Shown here: positions 15,494 through 22,613 of the stretch, piece by piece
How positions within the stretch are numbered: position 1 is the stretch's first letter
Layout of the letters: each line of letters starts with the position of its first letter
Assembly: GCA_030740295.1 (NCBI GenBank)
Contig: JASLXP010000188.1
Span: forward strand, 1 to 22,613
DNA length: 22,613 bases
From: Planctomycetota bacterium
GTDB lineage: Bacteria > Planctomycetota > PUPC01 > JACPCR01
Direction of reading: 5' to 3'
The notes under the pieces: model-generated
Seen by the model: only the letters and a program-made list of their open reading frames with translations
The model's database searches: none
What the model was told of the DNA's origin: nothing
Program-made: the position numbers and the translations under genes

Positions 15494-15997
15494 TCACTTC
15501 GTCGAGATCACCCCAATCACATAGCCATCCGCGTCGGCCACGAACGCTTCCTGGCCGTAACCGTAATCGATGGTGTCCATCACTATCCGGTAGCCTCCCT
15601 GGCGCATGCGTGCGACGGTTGCAGGGACATCGCTCACCTTGAAGTGCGGGTACATGCCCATCGCCCGTGCGCTGTAATCGGCGGCGCCGCCTCGGCTGAA
15701 TTTCCACTTTTCTGTCCACAGGTGGATCTCGATATTGCCGGAACGCAGAACCGCGTCCTTGCCCGATTTACTTTTCACTTTCAGGCCAAGGTATTCCCTG
15801 TAAAAGCGCAGGGCCCGTTTGACGTCTGCGACTTCGAGAAGGATGTGATGGACTCCCGGCGCGGCATCGAGGGCCGGCGGCGGCGTGGTTCCCTTCTTTT
15901 TAAATTTCAGCGGGTTGGTGCATCCTGACGCAAGAAAGACAGAGATGCTGACTGCGCATAGGGAAAGGTACAGGCGGCACTTTGGCGTCATCTTCAT
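15494..15997 (-). CDS. VOC-fold (glyoxalase/dioxygenase superfamily) lipoprotein
   Basis: The 167-aa product has a lipoprotein signal (basic n-region, hydrophobic core, LASGC with Cys26 as the likely lipidated residue), a Lys/Pro-rich spacer, and a VOC-superfamily domain. Recognisable parts are GVHHILLEVADVKRALRFY (48-66) with REYLGLKV, the second half beginning MYPHFKVSDV (115-124), and FVADADGYVIGVIS at the C-terminus. His51 and His118 are at positions usual for metal ligands. The Glu normally found in the final DPDGNxIEL-type motif is replaced (VIGV), so enzymatic activity is doubtful and binding is possible. I chose the ATG at 15997 because GAGG (16006-16009) lies eight bases before it and it starts the signal peptide; the frame is open to 16042. 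It is the last of three minus-strand genes and lies 95 bp after the lyase gene. Confidence 0.82.
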   Translation of the reverse strand: MKMTPKCRLYLSLCAVSISVFLASGCTNPLKFKKKGTTPPPALDAAPGVHHILLEVADVKRALRFYREYLGLKVKSKSGKDAVLRSGNIEIHLWTEKWKFSRGGAADYSARAMGMYPHFKVSDVPATVARMRQGGYRIVMDTIDYGYGQEAFVADADGYVIGVISTK

Positions 15998-16092
15998 AGC
16001 TCGGACCTCAATAATCATTGTAGTTGTTCGGTTCATCCCCAATTCGAGTGCTTGTTCTTAATCGATGATCCGTAAAGCAGCAAGCGAGAGGG

Positions 16093-17862
16093 TCAACCAA
16101 CCTCAAACGCCAGCACCATCTCCTTATCCAGTTTCGACGGAGTGAAGACGATGCGGGTGACGACTTCGCCTCCCCGGCCTTCCTTAGATTCTTCTTCCAT
16201 GCGGTGGACGGAGAAAGTCCCTTCTGCCTTCGCCCGGACGGTCAGGCCGTTCGCCTTCGTGCCTAGGCGCACCTCTCTGCCTTTGGCTATGATCCTGGCG
16301 TTCTCGAATGTGATGAATGCCTCTTCAATCGATCTCGGTTTTCTGGAAAAGGCATACGCGTCCTCGAGCGTGAGGCGGTTGCTGCTTGAATCGAGTTCCA
16401 CGGTCCGCAGCAGAGATTTCACTGTTCCTTTGGGGTAAGCGTGGGACATATCGATGGCCGCGGTCTTCGTGCCTTCGCCGTTGAGGTTCTCCACCTTGAG
16501 AGTGCCGAAGAATTCCGCACCGGCCTTTTGTTGCCTGCCGTTGATGATCGGAACGGAATGGCCGAGCGAGTTGCAGTGCAGGATCTCGTAGCGTCGAGAT
16601 GAGAACGTCTTCTTCGTATAGACCGGCCCGCCGGGATCGACGAGGTGCAGCTTGCCATGCCGGTACACAATGAAACTTCCGATGTCGTTGTGGTTGTGAG
16701 GGACGCCGTTGTTTCCCGCCAGGGCCAGCACGGTCATCTGTTTGGGACCGGGCTCTCCCCGCAGTTTTACCTGGCCAAGATCCGGAAGGAGGTAATCTCT
16801 GTTGTCCGGTTTGCCGGACGCTTTTCGGCCGTCGTAAAGCGCTAGCTCATGATTCTCGACGATTTTCAGTGACCGGTCGGGGCGGGTTGAACAGAGCTCG
16901 TAGAGCTCGGGGATATCGTAAAACTCATTAATGATGCGTGCGTGTCGATAAGGGATATACCCGTGACTGGAGTCCGCGAAAGTAGAGCGGAAGCTCCCCT
17001 CGATGTGCGCGGCCAGCGGGTAGCGGCAGATGCGTTCGATTTTTTCGCCCTGCATGATATTCAGCTCGCCCCCGGTCTTGAGATAGAGCGCGTGCGCGGT
17101 GAACAGGTAATGGCCGAATCCGTACGCCCAGTATGCGGGGCCCTCTTCGCAGCCGCCGTCATCCGTAAAACCGTCGATGGCATACGTCATGTTCTGGATC
17201 GCACCATGAGTCATCTGGGCGAGAATGGAGGGTTCTTCGATCTCATAAAGTGCGGTCCGGATAATCTCGCCGTTGCAGACGTGATTCCAGTTCATGCGGA
17301 TGGTCTTCCAGAAATCGACATTCCTGTAATTCCAGAAATTCTGAAAGATTCGTTTTTCGATTTCCGATGAGACTCGCTCACGGACCTCATCCTCGAGTTT
17401 GTCTCCGAGAACGTGGAGGATCTCTGACAGGCTCGCGGCAAGCATCGATGAACCCAAATCGATCGATCTGCCCTCGTGTGCGGCCATCACCCAAGTGAAA
17501 TCATCACAATAGGCCCAGAGCAAATCCTGAAGATAGTCCAGATGGGCGGAAGGATGATTGAGCCAGAGCGCGGTGAAGGCCAGGCTCAGTTCGCGGCGGC
17601 GTTCCCCTTCTTTGTTCTGATGAATAGTGCGGTTTCCGTTGCGCTGATAATTACGGAAGTCGGAACGCCTGAACCCAGGGATGTCCTTCGTTGGATCGAG
17701 GCCGGCGGTAATGTCATCCCAGATACCGGTCTTCTTCGCGTTACGCCGGGCGCGCTGAATACATTTCCGGTCGTTGAGATAGGAGGCGGGTGAAAGTTCC
17801 TGGCCGCGCTGGTAGATGGCTGCCAGGTCGTTCATGGTGATGGTGCGGAGGAGCGTTTTCAT
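16093..17862 (-). CDS. Heparinase II/III-family polysaccharide lyase
   Basis: The 589-aa product has the two-part build of heparinase II/III proteins: an N-terminal alpha/alpha-barrel (to about 330) and a C-terminal beta-sandwich. Conserved segments are MNWNHVCNGEI (190-200), GGCEEGPAYWAYGFGHYL (236-253, Tyr244 or Tyr247 as candidate catalytic Tyr), VPHNHNDIGSFIVY (387-400, His389/His391) and VDPGGPVY followed by NSLGHSVPIING (431-442). These correspond to the Asn/His/Tyr/His set used for beta-elimination of uronate-containing polysaccharides. Substrate (heparan, alginate or another glycan) cannot be told. No signal peptide is seen (MKTLLRTITMNDLAAIY), so it may act in the cytoplasm on imported oligosaccharides, or a start was misjudged. 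No Shine-Dalgarno sequence is seen. It lies 77 bp downstream of the large cytochrome protein gene and 95 bp upstream of the VOC gene, which suggests an operon. Confidence 0.88.
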   Translation of the reverse strand: MKTLLRTITMNDLAAIYQRGQELSPASYLNDRKCIQRARRNAKKTGIWDDITAGLDPTKDIPGFRRSDFRNYQRNGNRTIHQNKEGERRRELSLAFTALWLNHPSAHLDYLQDLLWAYCDDFTWVMAAHEGRSIDLGSSMLAASLSEILHVLGDKLEDEVRERVSSEIEKRIFQNFWNYRNVDFWKTIRMNWNHVCNGEIIRTALYEIEEPSILAQMTHGAIQNMTYAIDGFTDDGGCEEGPAYWAYGFGHYLFTAHALYLKTGGELNIMQGEKIERICRYPLAAHIEGSFRSTFADSSHGYIPYRHARIINEFYDIPELYELCSTRPDRSLKIVENHELALYDGRKASGKPDNRDYLLPDLGQVKLRGEPGPKQMTVLALAGNNGVPHNHNDIGSFIVYRHGKLHLVDPGGPVYTKKTFSSRRYEILHCNSLGHSVPIINGRQQKAGAEFFGTLKVENLNGEGTKTAAIDMSHAYPKGTVKSLLRTVELDSSSNRLTLEDAYAFSRKPRSIEEAFITFENARIIAKGREVRLGTKANGLTVRAKAEGTFSVHRMEEESKEGRGGEVVTRIVFTPSKLDKEMVLAFEVG

Positions 17863-17939
17863 GGGGAAGAGTGAGAAGTAATGAGTAATACCTAAAACGT
17901 AAGAAGAAGAGCCAAATCACTGAGCGTGGGATGCGGGTC

Positions 17940-20900
17940 CTACTTCAACGTGGCCAGGAACGCGATCACATCGCGAAGCTCGCGCTTGGTGAGGATCTTG
18001 TCCATCGCCGGCATGGGCGAGATGGTGGATGGCTTTCTCGCTTCGATGTTCTTTTTCGGGATTTCGATGACGCGGTTGTCTTTGGTCTTGATGATGACTT
18101 TGTCTCTTGTTCGACGGGTGATGATGCCCTCGAGTTGGATGTCGTCCTTCAAAAGAAACAGAGTCGTCCCAAAATTTTCGGCGATAGCTGCGCTTGGAAA
18201 GATCATGGATTCGAGCATGAACTCGCGTGTCTGCCGTGAGGCCACATTGGTGAGATCCGGCGCAGCTTTCCCCCCCTGCCCCTTGATGGAATGGCACACA
18301 TAACACTGTGCCGCAGGTTTAGATTTGAAGATCGTCTCGCCCTTCTGCGCGTCTCCGCCTGACAGGGACGCCCGGTAAGGGGCAAGCTTGTCGTCATCGG
18401 GCAGGGAGTCGTTGTACTGCTGCACAAATATATCGAACTCGGGAGTCTTCCTGCTCGCCGCCGCTTCAAGCAGATCGAGTTGGATCTCAGAAGGTACTTC
18501 GTCTGCGATCAGCTTCTCCATCCATTTTGAGAGCACCTTCGAAGCTGAGGGTTCTTCGATGTCTGCGAGCAGTTTGATGGCATTCTGTTTTTCAGGAATG
18601 TTTACACCTTTCGGCCTGGCCTTGGCCGTGATCGGCGCAGTAGCCTGGCCAAATGTGTACACATCAATTTCGCTGAAGAATGTCGACTCCACCAGGTTGG
18701 GCCACAGCCTGGGGACATCCCAGAGAAGGTACCTGTAGTTACCGATCGATCCGTACGGCGCGAGAATACTCGTACCGTGAATACCGCCTTCGCCGAGGGG
18801 TTTGGTGTCGATATTGGCGATCCTCTGCCATTCAGGACTCAGTCTCGAAGATTCCGCGTCCGGCAGCCGTTTGGCGTTTGCACCATAAAGCGTGAAGACC
18901 TGCTGAGCCCGATTCGTTTTGTGCCATGAATAGGTGTTGATGCGCGTGATGGGCACTGGCGCCTGCAGGTCCATAACGAAGCGCGCCCGCTTTTCATCGA
19001 GCCAGGTGTTGCGATCGACATCGTCGTTATTGCGTGCCCAGAGACCATCGTTGATGCGCGGGAGCTCTTCACCCTTTGCGCCGGAGAGACGGTGCGGCAT
19101 GGCAAAGTTCTTCAACCACTTCACCGTTACGCCGTTGTGGGACCTGCGGTCCGCGTAGTCCCTGCCGCTGGGCATACCGATTGACAGTTCTTCCCATTTA
19201 TCCTGAGACCGGTCGGTTGCGATGCTGAGACCTTCCTTGCGTAGAACTGCATCAATGGAACTGACGGCCTGGCTGGGATCGACTTCGGCGAACAATTGGA
19301 GCGCTTCGATGCGCATCCGCTCGTCGGAATCGTGCACGAGTTTTTGAAGAATCTGTGCAAGCTCAGGAATGCCCTTCTGATTGAGCTGCTTGATGGCCTC
19401 GATGCGTACATCCAGGTTCGCGTTCTCATTTTGAACGAGGCTCTTGTAGGTGCCTTCGTCGAACTTGAGTTGAAACTGTTCGGCCATGCTCATGGCCTTG
19501 GCCAGTATCACCCCTTCCCCCGTTTGCATGAGCGCGGTCAGGTTGGGCTGGACGCCCGGGATGATCTCCGCGAGCTTTCGAGAGGGCAACGGGCGGTGGA
19601 CGCCGGTAATACGATCTACAGGGGACGGATGTTCCCACTTGGTCAGCAGGTCGAGCGCCTCGAGACGAATCTCGGTCGGGGCATTATCGCTGGCCGCCAG
19701 AATGGAAAGCCACCTGGCGTTCTCCGGAAGCCCCAGGCGATAGTTCGCATTGAGAATACGCAGGAAGAGGATGGGCTCAGCGCTTTCTTTCTTGATGATG
19801 TACCGATGCACTTGCCACGCGAGCTCGTGCATTGCCTCCTGGATCGGCAGGTCATTGATGGCCCGGGCTGCCTCGGCATAAATGGTGTTGTCTGCATCGT
19901 GGAGGAACTCGGCAATGCGCGGATCTCTCAGTCTGCGAAGCACAAGGACAATGGCCCTGCGCACCGCAGGGGATGGATCTCTCGAACGCTTGAGGATGCC
20001 GGCGAGATCGCCAATCAGGTAAAGGCCCATGACGCCTGCATGCCGCAGGTAGGCATCTTTGTCTGCGTTCTCTCGCAGCATATCGAGAAGCGGATCGACC
20101 GCGGGGTGATGATCCAACTGACCCAGCGCGATGGCCGCGTGAAAGCGTACTCGCAGGTTCTTGTCCTTGAGTAACGGCACCACCTGGGTCGCAGCTGAGG
20201 CGTGGGCCTCCTCTCCCAATACCTTCGCAGCCTGTGCCCTGATCTCGGATTCCGGATTGGTCAACTGTTCGGCGACGTAATCCAGGGCAATGGACTCGTG
20301 CCGGCCGAGCTGTCCCAGCCCCCAGATACCGTGGAGCCGCGTCACGAGCTTCTCGCTGGAGCGGGCCGCCCTCAGCAGGAATGGCATGCCTTTCCGGCCG
20401 CGCGCGGCGAGGCCAAACTGTGCACGCTGCCGCACTCGCTGGTCCGCGTGGGCAAGCAAGTCGAAAAGCTCTTCGCTGCTCCGGTGCGCGAAGCCCTCGA
20501 AAAACAGATTGGCCGTCTGGTGAACAGCAGGATGGTTGGCTCTCTTCGGATCGTGAATCGTATAAATGCGGCCGCTGTCCGATGCCTGCATGGTGTTAAT
20601 CCAATCAGAGACATACATCTTGCCGTCGTATCCAAATGCGGCGTCGGTCGGCAGGATATTCCAGAGGAGCTGCCGCGTATGTTCGATGCCGTAAGTGGCG
20701 CCCATGGGCATCAGCTTGAACGTCTCCACTCCGCTGCGAACGGGTGAGCCCATAAAGCTGCAAACAAAGAAGTGTTCATCGTACCCGGGTAGGCTGATAC
20801 CGGGATTGAAGACAAATCCGCAGGGCCCGCCGGCCACGTAGTCCAGCGCGGGCAGCATCCATGCCGGCTGGCCGGTGAATGGTCGTTTCCACATGCCTTC

Positions 20901-22370
20901 GGCAAACCAGGGGTTGGATTGCATGGGATCGTGCTCGAGCCCAATGAGGCTTTTGAATTCATTCTGATAGCTCATGTTCCAGCCGGATTCACCGCCGTAC
21001 ACGATGTGCACCAGACGGTCGTCGTCACCGCCGCCCTGATTGTTATCGACGGTGAACAGGTTTCCGTAATTGTCGAACGCCAGGTCGACCGCATTCCTGA
21101 GCCCGGTGTGATAAAGCTCAATATTGGAACCATCAAGATTGCAGCGAAAGACCGCTCCCCCTCCCGGCGCGGCAAGGCGTCGACCTTCTTTAGTCACAAT
21201 GTTGTACCCGCGGTCGCCTATGCCGAAGTAAAGCCGACCATCCGGCCCAACGGCCAACCCGTGCATATCGTGACCGCGAAGCGAGACGCGGACACCGAAG
21301 CCGTCCTGAAGAGACTTCCGAACTTCCGCGGTGCCGTCATCATCCCTGTCTTCCAGCAGCCAGAGGTGAGGGATGCACGTGAAATACATTTTGCCGTTCC
21401 AAACCAGCAGACCCGCTGCCGTGCCATCAAGCGGATGGTCGAATCCGCCGGCCCAGACGAAGGACTTGTCCGCAAGCCCGTCGCCGTCGATATCGTCGAG
21501 CCTGCGGATGAGCTCTTCGAATTCGGTGTAGTAGCGCATGGGAACCACGTCCTGCCATTTCTTGTACATGGCCATGCGGTCTGCGACTTTCCGGGAGGCA
21601 ATGTCGTCGTTAATCCAGAAGACCCGGTAACGGTTATCGTCGATGCCGCGCAATTGCCGATGCGATTCCGCAACGTAAAGCCGGTTCTGTTCGTCGAAGC
21701 AAATGGAGACCGGGTTGGCGAGCTGAGTCTCGTCGGCAAAGAGATTTATCTCGAGCTCCTTCGGATGCAGAAACTCGTTGATGGCGTTGCGCCCGTCCTC
21801 CACCCAGACCCAGCGCGGGGTATCGTCGGCCTTAAGGGTGAAAGTCTCCTTCTCAGGACTGTCTGACTGAATGATGCTGTCGACGAGGATGTGGCCCCAG
21901 CCCCCGCCCTTGTTATCGAGAATCTCGATGCGGGCGAATTTGCCGTAGAGCTCCTTGACATCCCACACACGCCAGAGCAGTTGTTCGGAGGTCCGGCCGG
22001 TAGCTGTGCGAACGACCTTGCCGTCAATCCGTAAGTTGACGCACGCCTGGTTGGGATGCATGCCGCCGCCGACGAGCAGCTTGATGTGGTGGCGTTGGAT
22101 CTTGAATGCAGGGGAGAGCATCCTGCCTGTGGCGGCATCCTTGCCGAAGAAACTGTTGATCAGACGATTGCCCCTGTAGCCGGTTACCTTACTTTGCCTC
22201 GGAAGGGTGCCTTCGGCCGGGGCCTTTCCAAAGCATTTGCCTTCAACAGTCCAAAGGCCGTACGAAGACTCTTCGAAGTCGGCGATAAGGATGTCTTGCC
22301 GGAAGTGCTTCGAGCTCTGCTCTGCGCTCAGGAAAGCACAGATTGAAATGGCAAAGACGGGTATAGACAT
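17940..22370 (-). CDS. PVC-type exported dehydrogenase/HEAT-repeat/cytochrome c fusion protein
   Basis: The 1476-aa product has, in order: a putative signal peptide (MSIPVFAISICAFLS); a beta-sandwich (about 26-165, DILIADFE, NLRIDGKVVRTATG, GGWGHILVDSI) like the module in PVC family GH32 proteins; a six-bladed propeller of the membrane-bound dehydrogenase type (about 190-600, LANPVSICFDEQNRLYVAES, RGHDMHGLAVGPDGRLYFGI); HEAT repeats (about 620-1075); a discoidin-like beta domain (about 1085-1245, VMDLQAPVPITRINTYSWHK); and a C-terminal haem domain with CYVCH at 1356-1360 and a distal Met in ISPMPAM near 1450. This PVC-specific combination is known as a putative haem-binding/dehydrogenase family of unknown substrate. 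It likely acts in the periplasm and passes electrons to the respiratory chain. The frame is open to a GTG at 22523, but the residues before 22370 do not look like a secretion signal. No Shine-Dalgarno sequence is seen, so the start is uncertain. Confidence 0.9.
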   Translation of the reverse strand: MSIPVFAISICAFLSAEQSSKHFRQDILIADFEESSYGLWTVEGKCFGKAPAEGTLPRQSKVTGYRGNRLINSFFGKDAATGRMLSPAFKIQRHHIKLLVGGGMHPNQACVNLRIDGKVVRTATGRTSEQLLWRVWDVKELYGKFARIEILDNKGGGWGHILVDSIIQSDSPEKETFTLKADDTPRWVWVEDGRNAINEFLHPKELEINLFADETQLANPVSICFDEQNRLYVAESHRQLRGIDDNRYRVFWINDDIASRKVADRMAMYKKWQDVVPMRYYTEFEELIRRLDDIDGDGLADKSFVWAGGFDHPLDGTAAGLLVWNGKMYFTCIPHLWLLEDRDDDGTAEVRKSLQDGFGVRVSLRGHDMHGLAVGPDGRLYFGIGDRGYNIVTKEGRRLAAPGGGAVFRCNLDGSNIELYHTGLRNAVDLAFDNYGNLFTVDNNQGGGDDDRLVHIVYGGESGWNMSYQNEFKSLIGLEHDPMQSNPWFAEGMWKRPFTGQPAWMLPALDYVAGGPCGFVFNPGISLPGYDEHFFVCSFMGSPVRSGVETFKLMPMGATYGIEHTRQLLWNILPTDAAFGYDGKMYVSDWINTMQASDSGRIYTIHDPKRANHPAVHQTANLFFEGFAHRSSEELFDLLAHADQRVRQRAQFGLAARGRKGMPFLLRAARSSEKLVTRLHGIWGLGQLGRHESIALDYVAEQLTNPESEIRAQAAKVLGEEAHASAATQVVPLLKDKNLRVRFHAAIALGQLDHHPAVDPLLDMLRENADKDAYLRHAGVMGLYLIGDLAGILKRSRDPSPAVRRAIVLVLRRLRDPRIAEFLHDADNTIYAEAARAINDLPIQEAMHELAWQVHRYIIKKESAEPILFLRILNANYRLGLPENARWLSILAASDNAPTEIRLEALDLLTKWEHPSPVDRITGVHRPLPSRKLAEIIPGVQPNLTALMQTGEGVILAKAMSMAEQFQLKFDEGTYKSLVQNENANLDVRIEAIKQLNQKGIPELAQILQKLVHDSDERMRIEALQLFAEVDPSQAVSSIDAVLRKEGLSIATDRSQDKWEELSIGMPSGRDYADRRSHNGVTVKWLKNFAMPHRLSGAKGEELPRINDGLWARNNDDVDRNTWLDEKRARFVMDLQAPVPITRINTYSWHKTNRAQQVFTLYGANAKRLPDAESSRLSPEWQRIANIDTKPLGEGGIHGTSILAPYGSIGNYRYLLWDVPRLWPNLVESTFFSEIDVYTFGQATAPITAKARPKGVNIPEKQNAIKLLADIEEPSASKVLSKWMEKLIADEVPSEIQLDLLEAAASRKTPEFDIFVQQYNDSLPDDDKLAPYRASLSGGDAQKGETIFKSKPAAQCYVCHSIKGQGGKAAPDLTNVASRQTREFMLESMIFPSAAIAENFGTTLFLLKDDIQLEGIITRRTRDKVIIKTKDNRVIEIPKKNIEARKPSTISPMPAMDKILTKRELRDVIAFLATLK

Positions 22371-22523
22371 AGATCGGCAGCTTTTGGCGCAGACTTCTGA
22401 TCTTCGATTCCCGCGTTCCCCTGGCAGATTACAGACCTGCCACTTATCGAGAAGCCCGCAAATTGTCTGTATAAGGTACAGGGTAAGTTTCACCACCCGG
22501 ACTGCCCAGCCTCTCAAAATCAC

Positions 22524-22613
22524 ATGCCTTTTATTCGTCTAATTCTCATCGCTCTTCTCTCCTCAACTGCCCTTGCCGAAACACGCCCCAACGTTGTCCT
22601 CTTTCTGACCGAC
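22524..22613 (+). CDS. Secreted sulfatase, N-terminal 30 codons (runs off the window)
   Basis: The ATG at 22524 opens a frame with a clear signal peptide (MPFIRLILIALLSSTALA) followed by ETRPNVVLFLTD. The RPN-(I/V)-V-(L/F)-(I/L)-x-(T/A)-D motif is the usual mature N-terminus of type I (formylglycine) sulfatases, where the Asp starts the calcium-binding site. The active-site C/S-x-P-x-R motif would lie beyond the window. It diverges from the cytochrome fusion gene with 153 bp between starts, so the two may share control. Calling it a sulfatase rests on this short motif plus the context of a lyase operon. A different alkaline-phosphatase superfamily member is the alternative. Confidence 0.8.
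   Translation, partial: MPFIRLILIALLSSTALAETRPNVVLFLTD

Noticed and set aside
22371..22523. 51-codon N-terminal extension of the cytochrome fusion protein starting at a GTG
   Set aside because: It would abut the divergent sulfatase start, leaving no promoter space, and does not improve the secretion signal.
1..22613. CRISPR arrays, tRNA or rRNA genes, insertion sequences
   Set aside because: No regularly spaced repeats, cloverleaf-like segments, conserved rRNA stretches or transposase motifs were seen on reading the sequence.

Overview
The window reads as part of a chromosome from a PVC-superphylum bacterium, probably Verrucomicrobiota, Kiritimatiellota or Lentisphaerota, with Planctomycetota also possible. 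Three features support this: a very large secreted dehydrogenase/HEAT/cytochrome c protein of the type common in that group, a pseudopilin with the C-terminal FADxHVEW signature frequent there, and sulfatase and heparinase-type polysaccharide genes. No rRNA, tRNA, CRISPR array, transposase or phage gene was seen. Placement below superphylum is inference.

Layout. (1) 1-1719: the 3' part of an unrecognised, highly charged gene on the + strand, ending at a palindromic terminator shared with the convergent next operon. (2) 1875-5636, minus strand: pyruvate:ferredoxin (2-oxoacid) oxidoreductase. It is normally one chain of about 1200 residues but is split here into two adjacent genes (680 and 531 aa). 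The 123-bp gap between them holds a compound palindromic repeat. (3) 5916-8506, minus strand: a type II pseudopilin-like protein, a free-standing HPt phosphotransfer protein, and a short filamentous-haemagglutinin-type (TPS domain) exoprotein whose frame is broken at a run of six A. The HPt start overlaps the exoprotein stop (ATGA). (4) 8507-8959: a divergent control region with two palindromes. (5) 8960-9736, plus strand: a single-pass membrane protein with an acidic N-terminus and a SPOR-like C-terminus. (6) 9737-10088: non-coding, with a pair of REP/BIME-like palindromes and a leader able to form alternative hairpins. (7) 10089-15413, plus strand: a 1774-aa exported multidomain protein (discoidin-like modules, FlgD-like Ig fold, propeller/NHL repeats, EF-hand-like loop, CBM9-like C-terminus, acidic tail). 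(8) 15494-22370, minus strand: possible transcription unit of the PVC-type dehydrogenase/HEAT/cytochrome c protein, a heparinase II/III-family lyase and a VOC-fold lipoprotein. (9) 22524 to the edge, plus strand: the first 30 codons of a secreted sulfatase.

How the genes fit together. The right half looks like a polysaccharide-use locus. A sulfatase would remove sulfate, a heparinase II/III-type lyase would cleave uronate-containing chains, and exported carbohydrate-binding and propeller proteins and a haem protein would act outside the cytoplasm. The left half couples pyruvate oxidation to ferredoxin, implying anaerobic or low-oxygen metabolism. The middle concerns envelope and surface functions. 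The points most worth a second look are the split oxidoreductase with its palindromic spacer, the frameshifted TPS exoprotein fused head-to-tail with an HPt gene, and the domain architectures of the 1774-aa and 1476-aa proteins.
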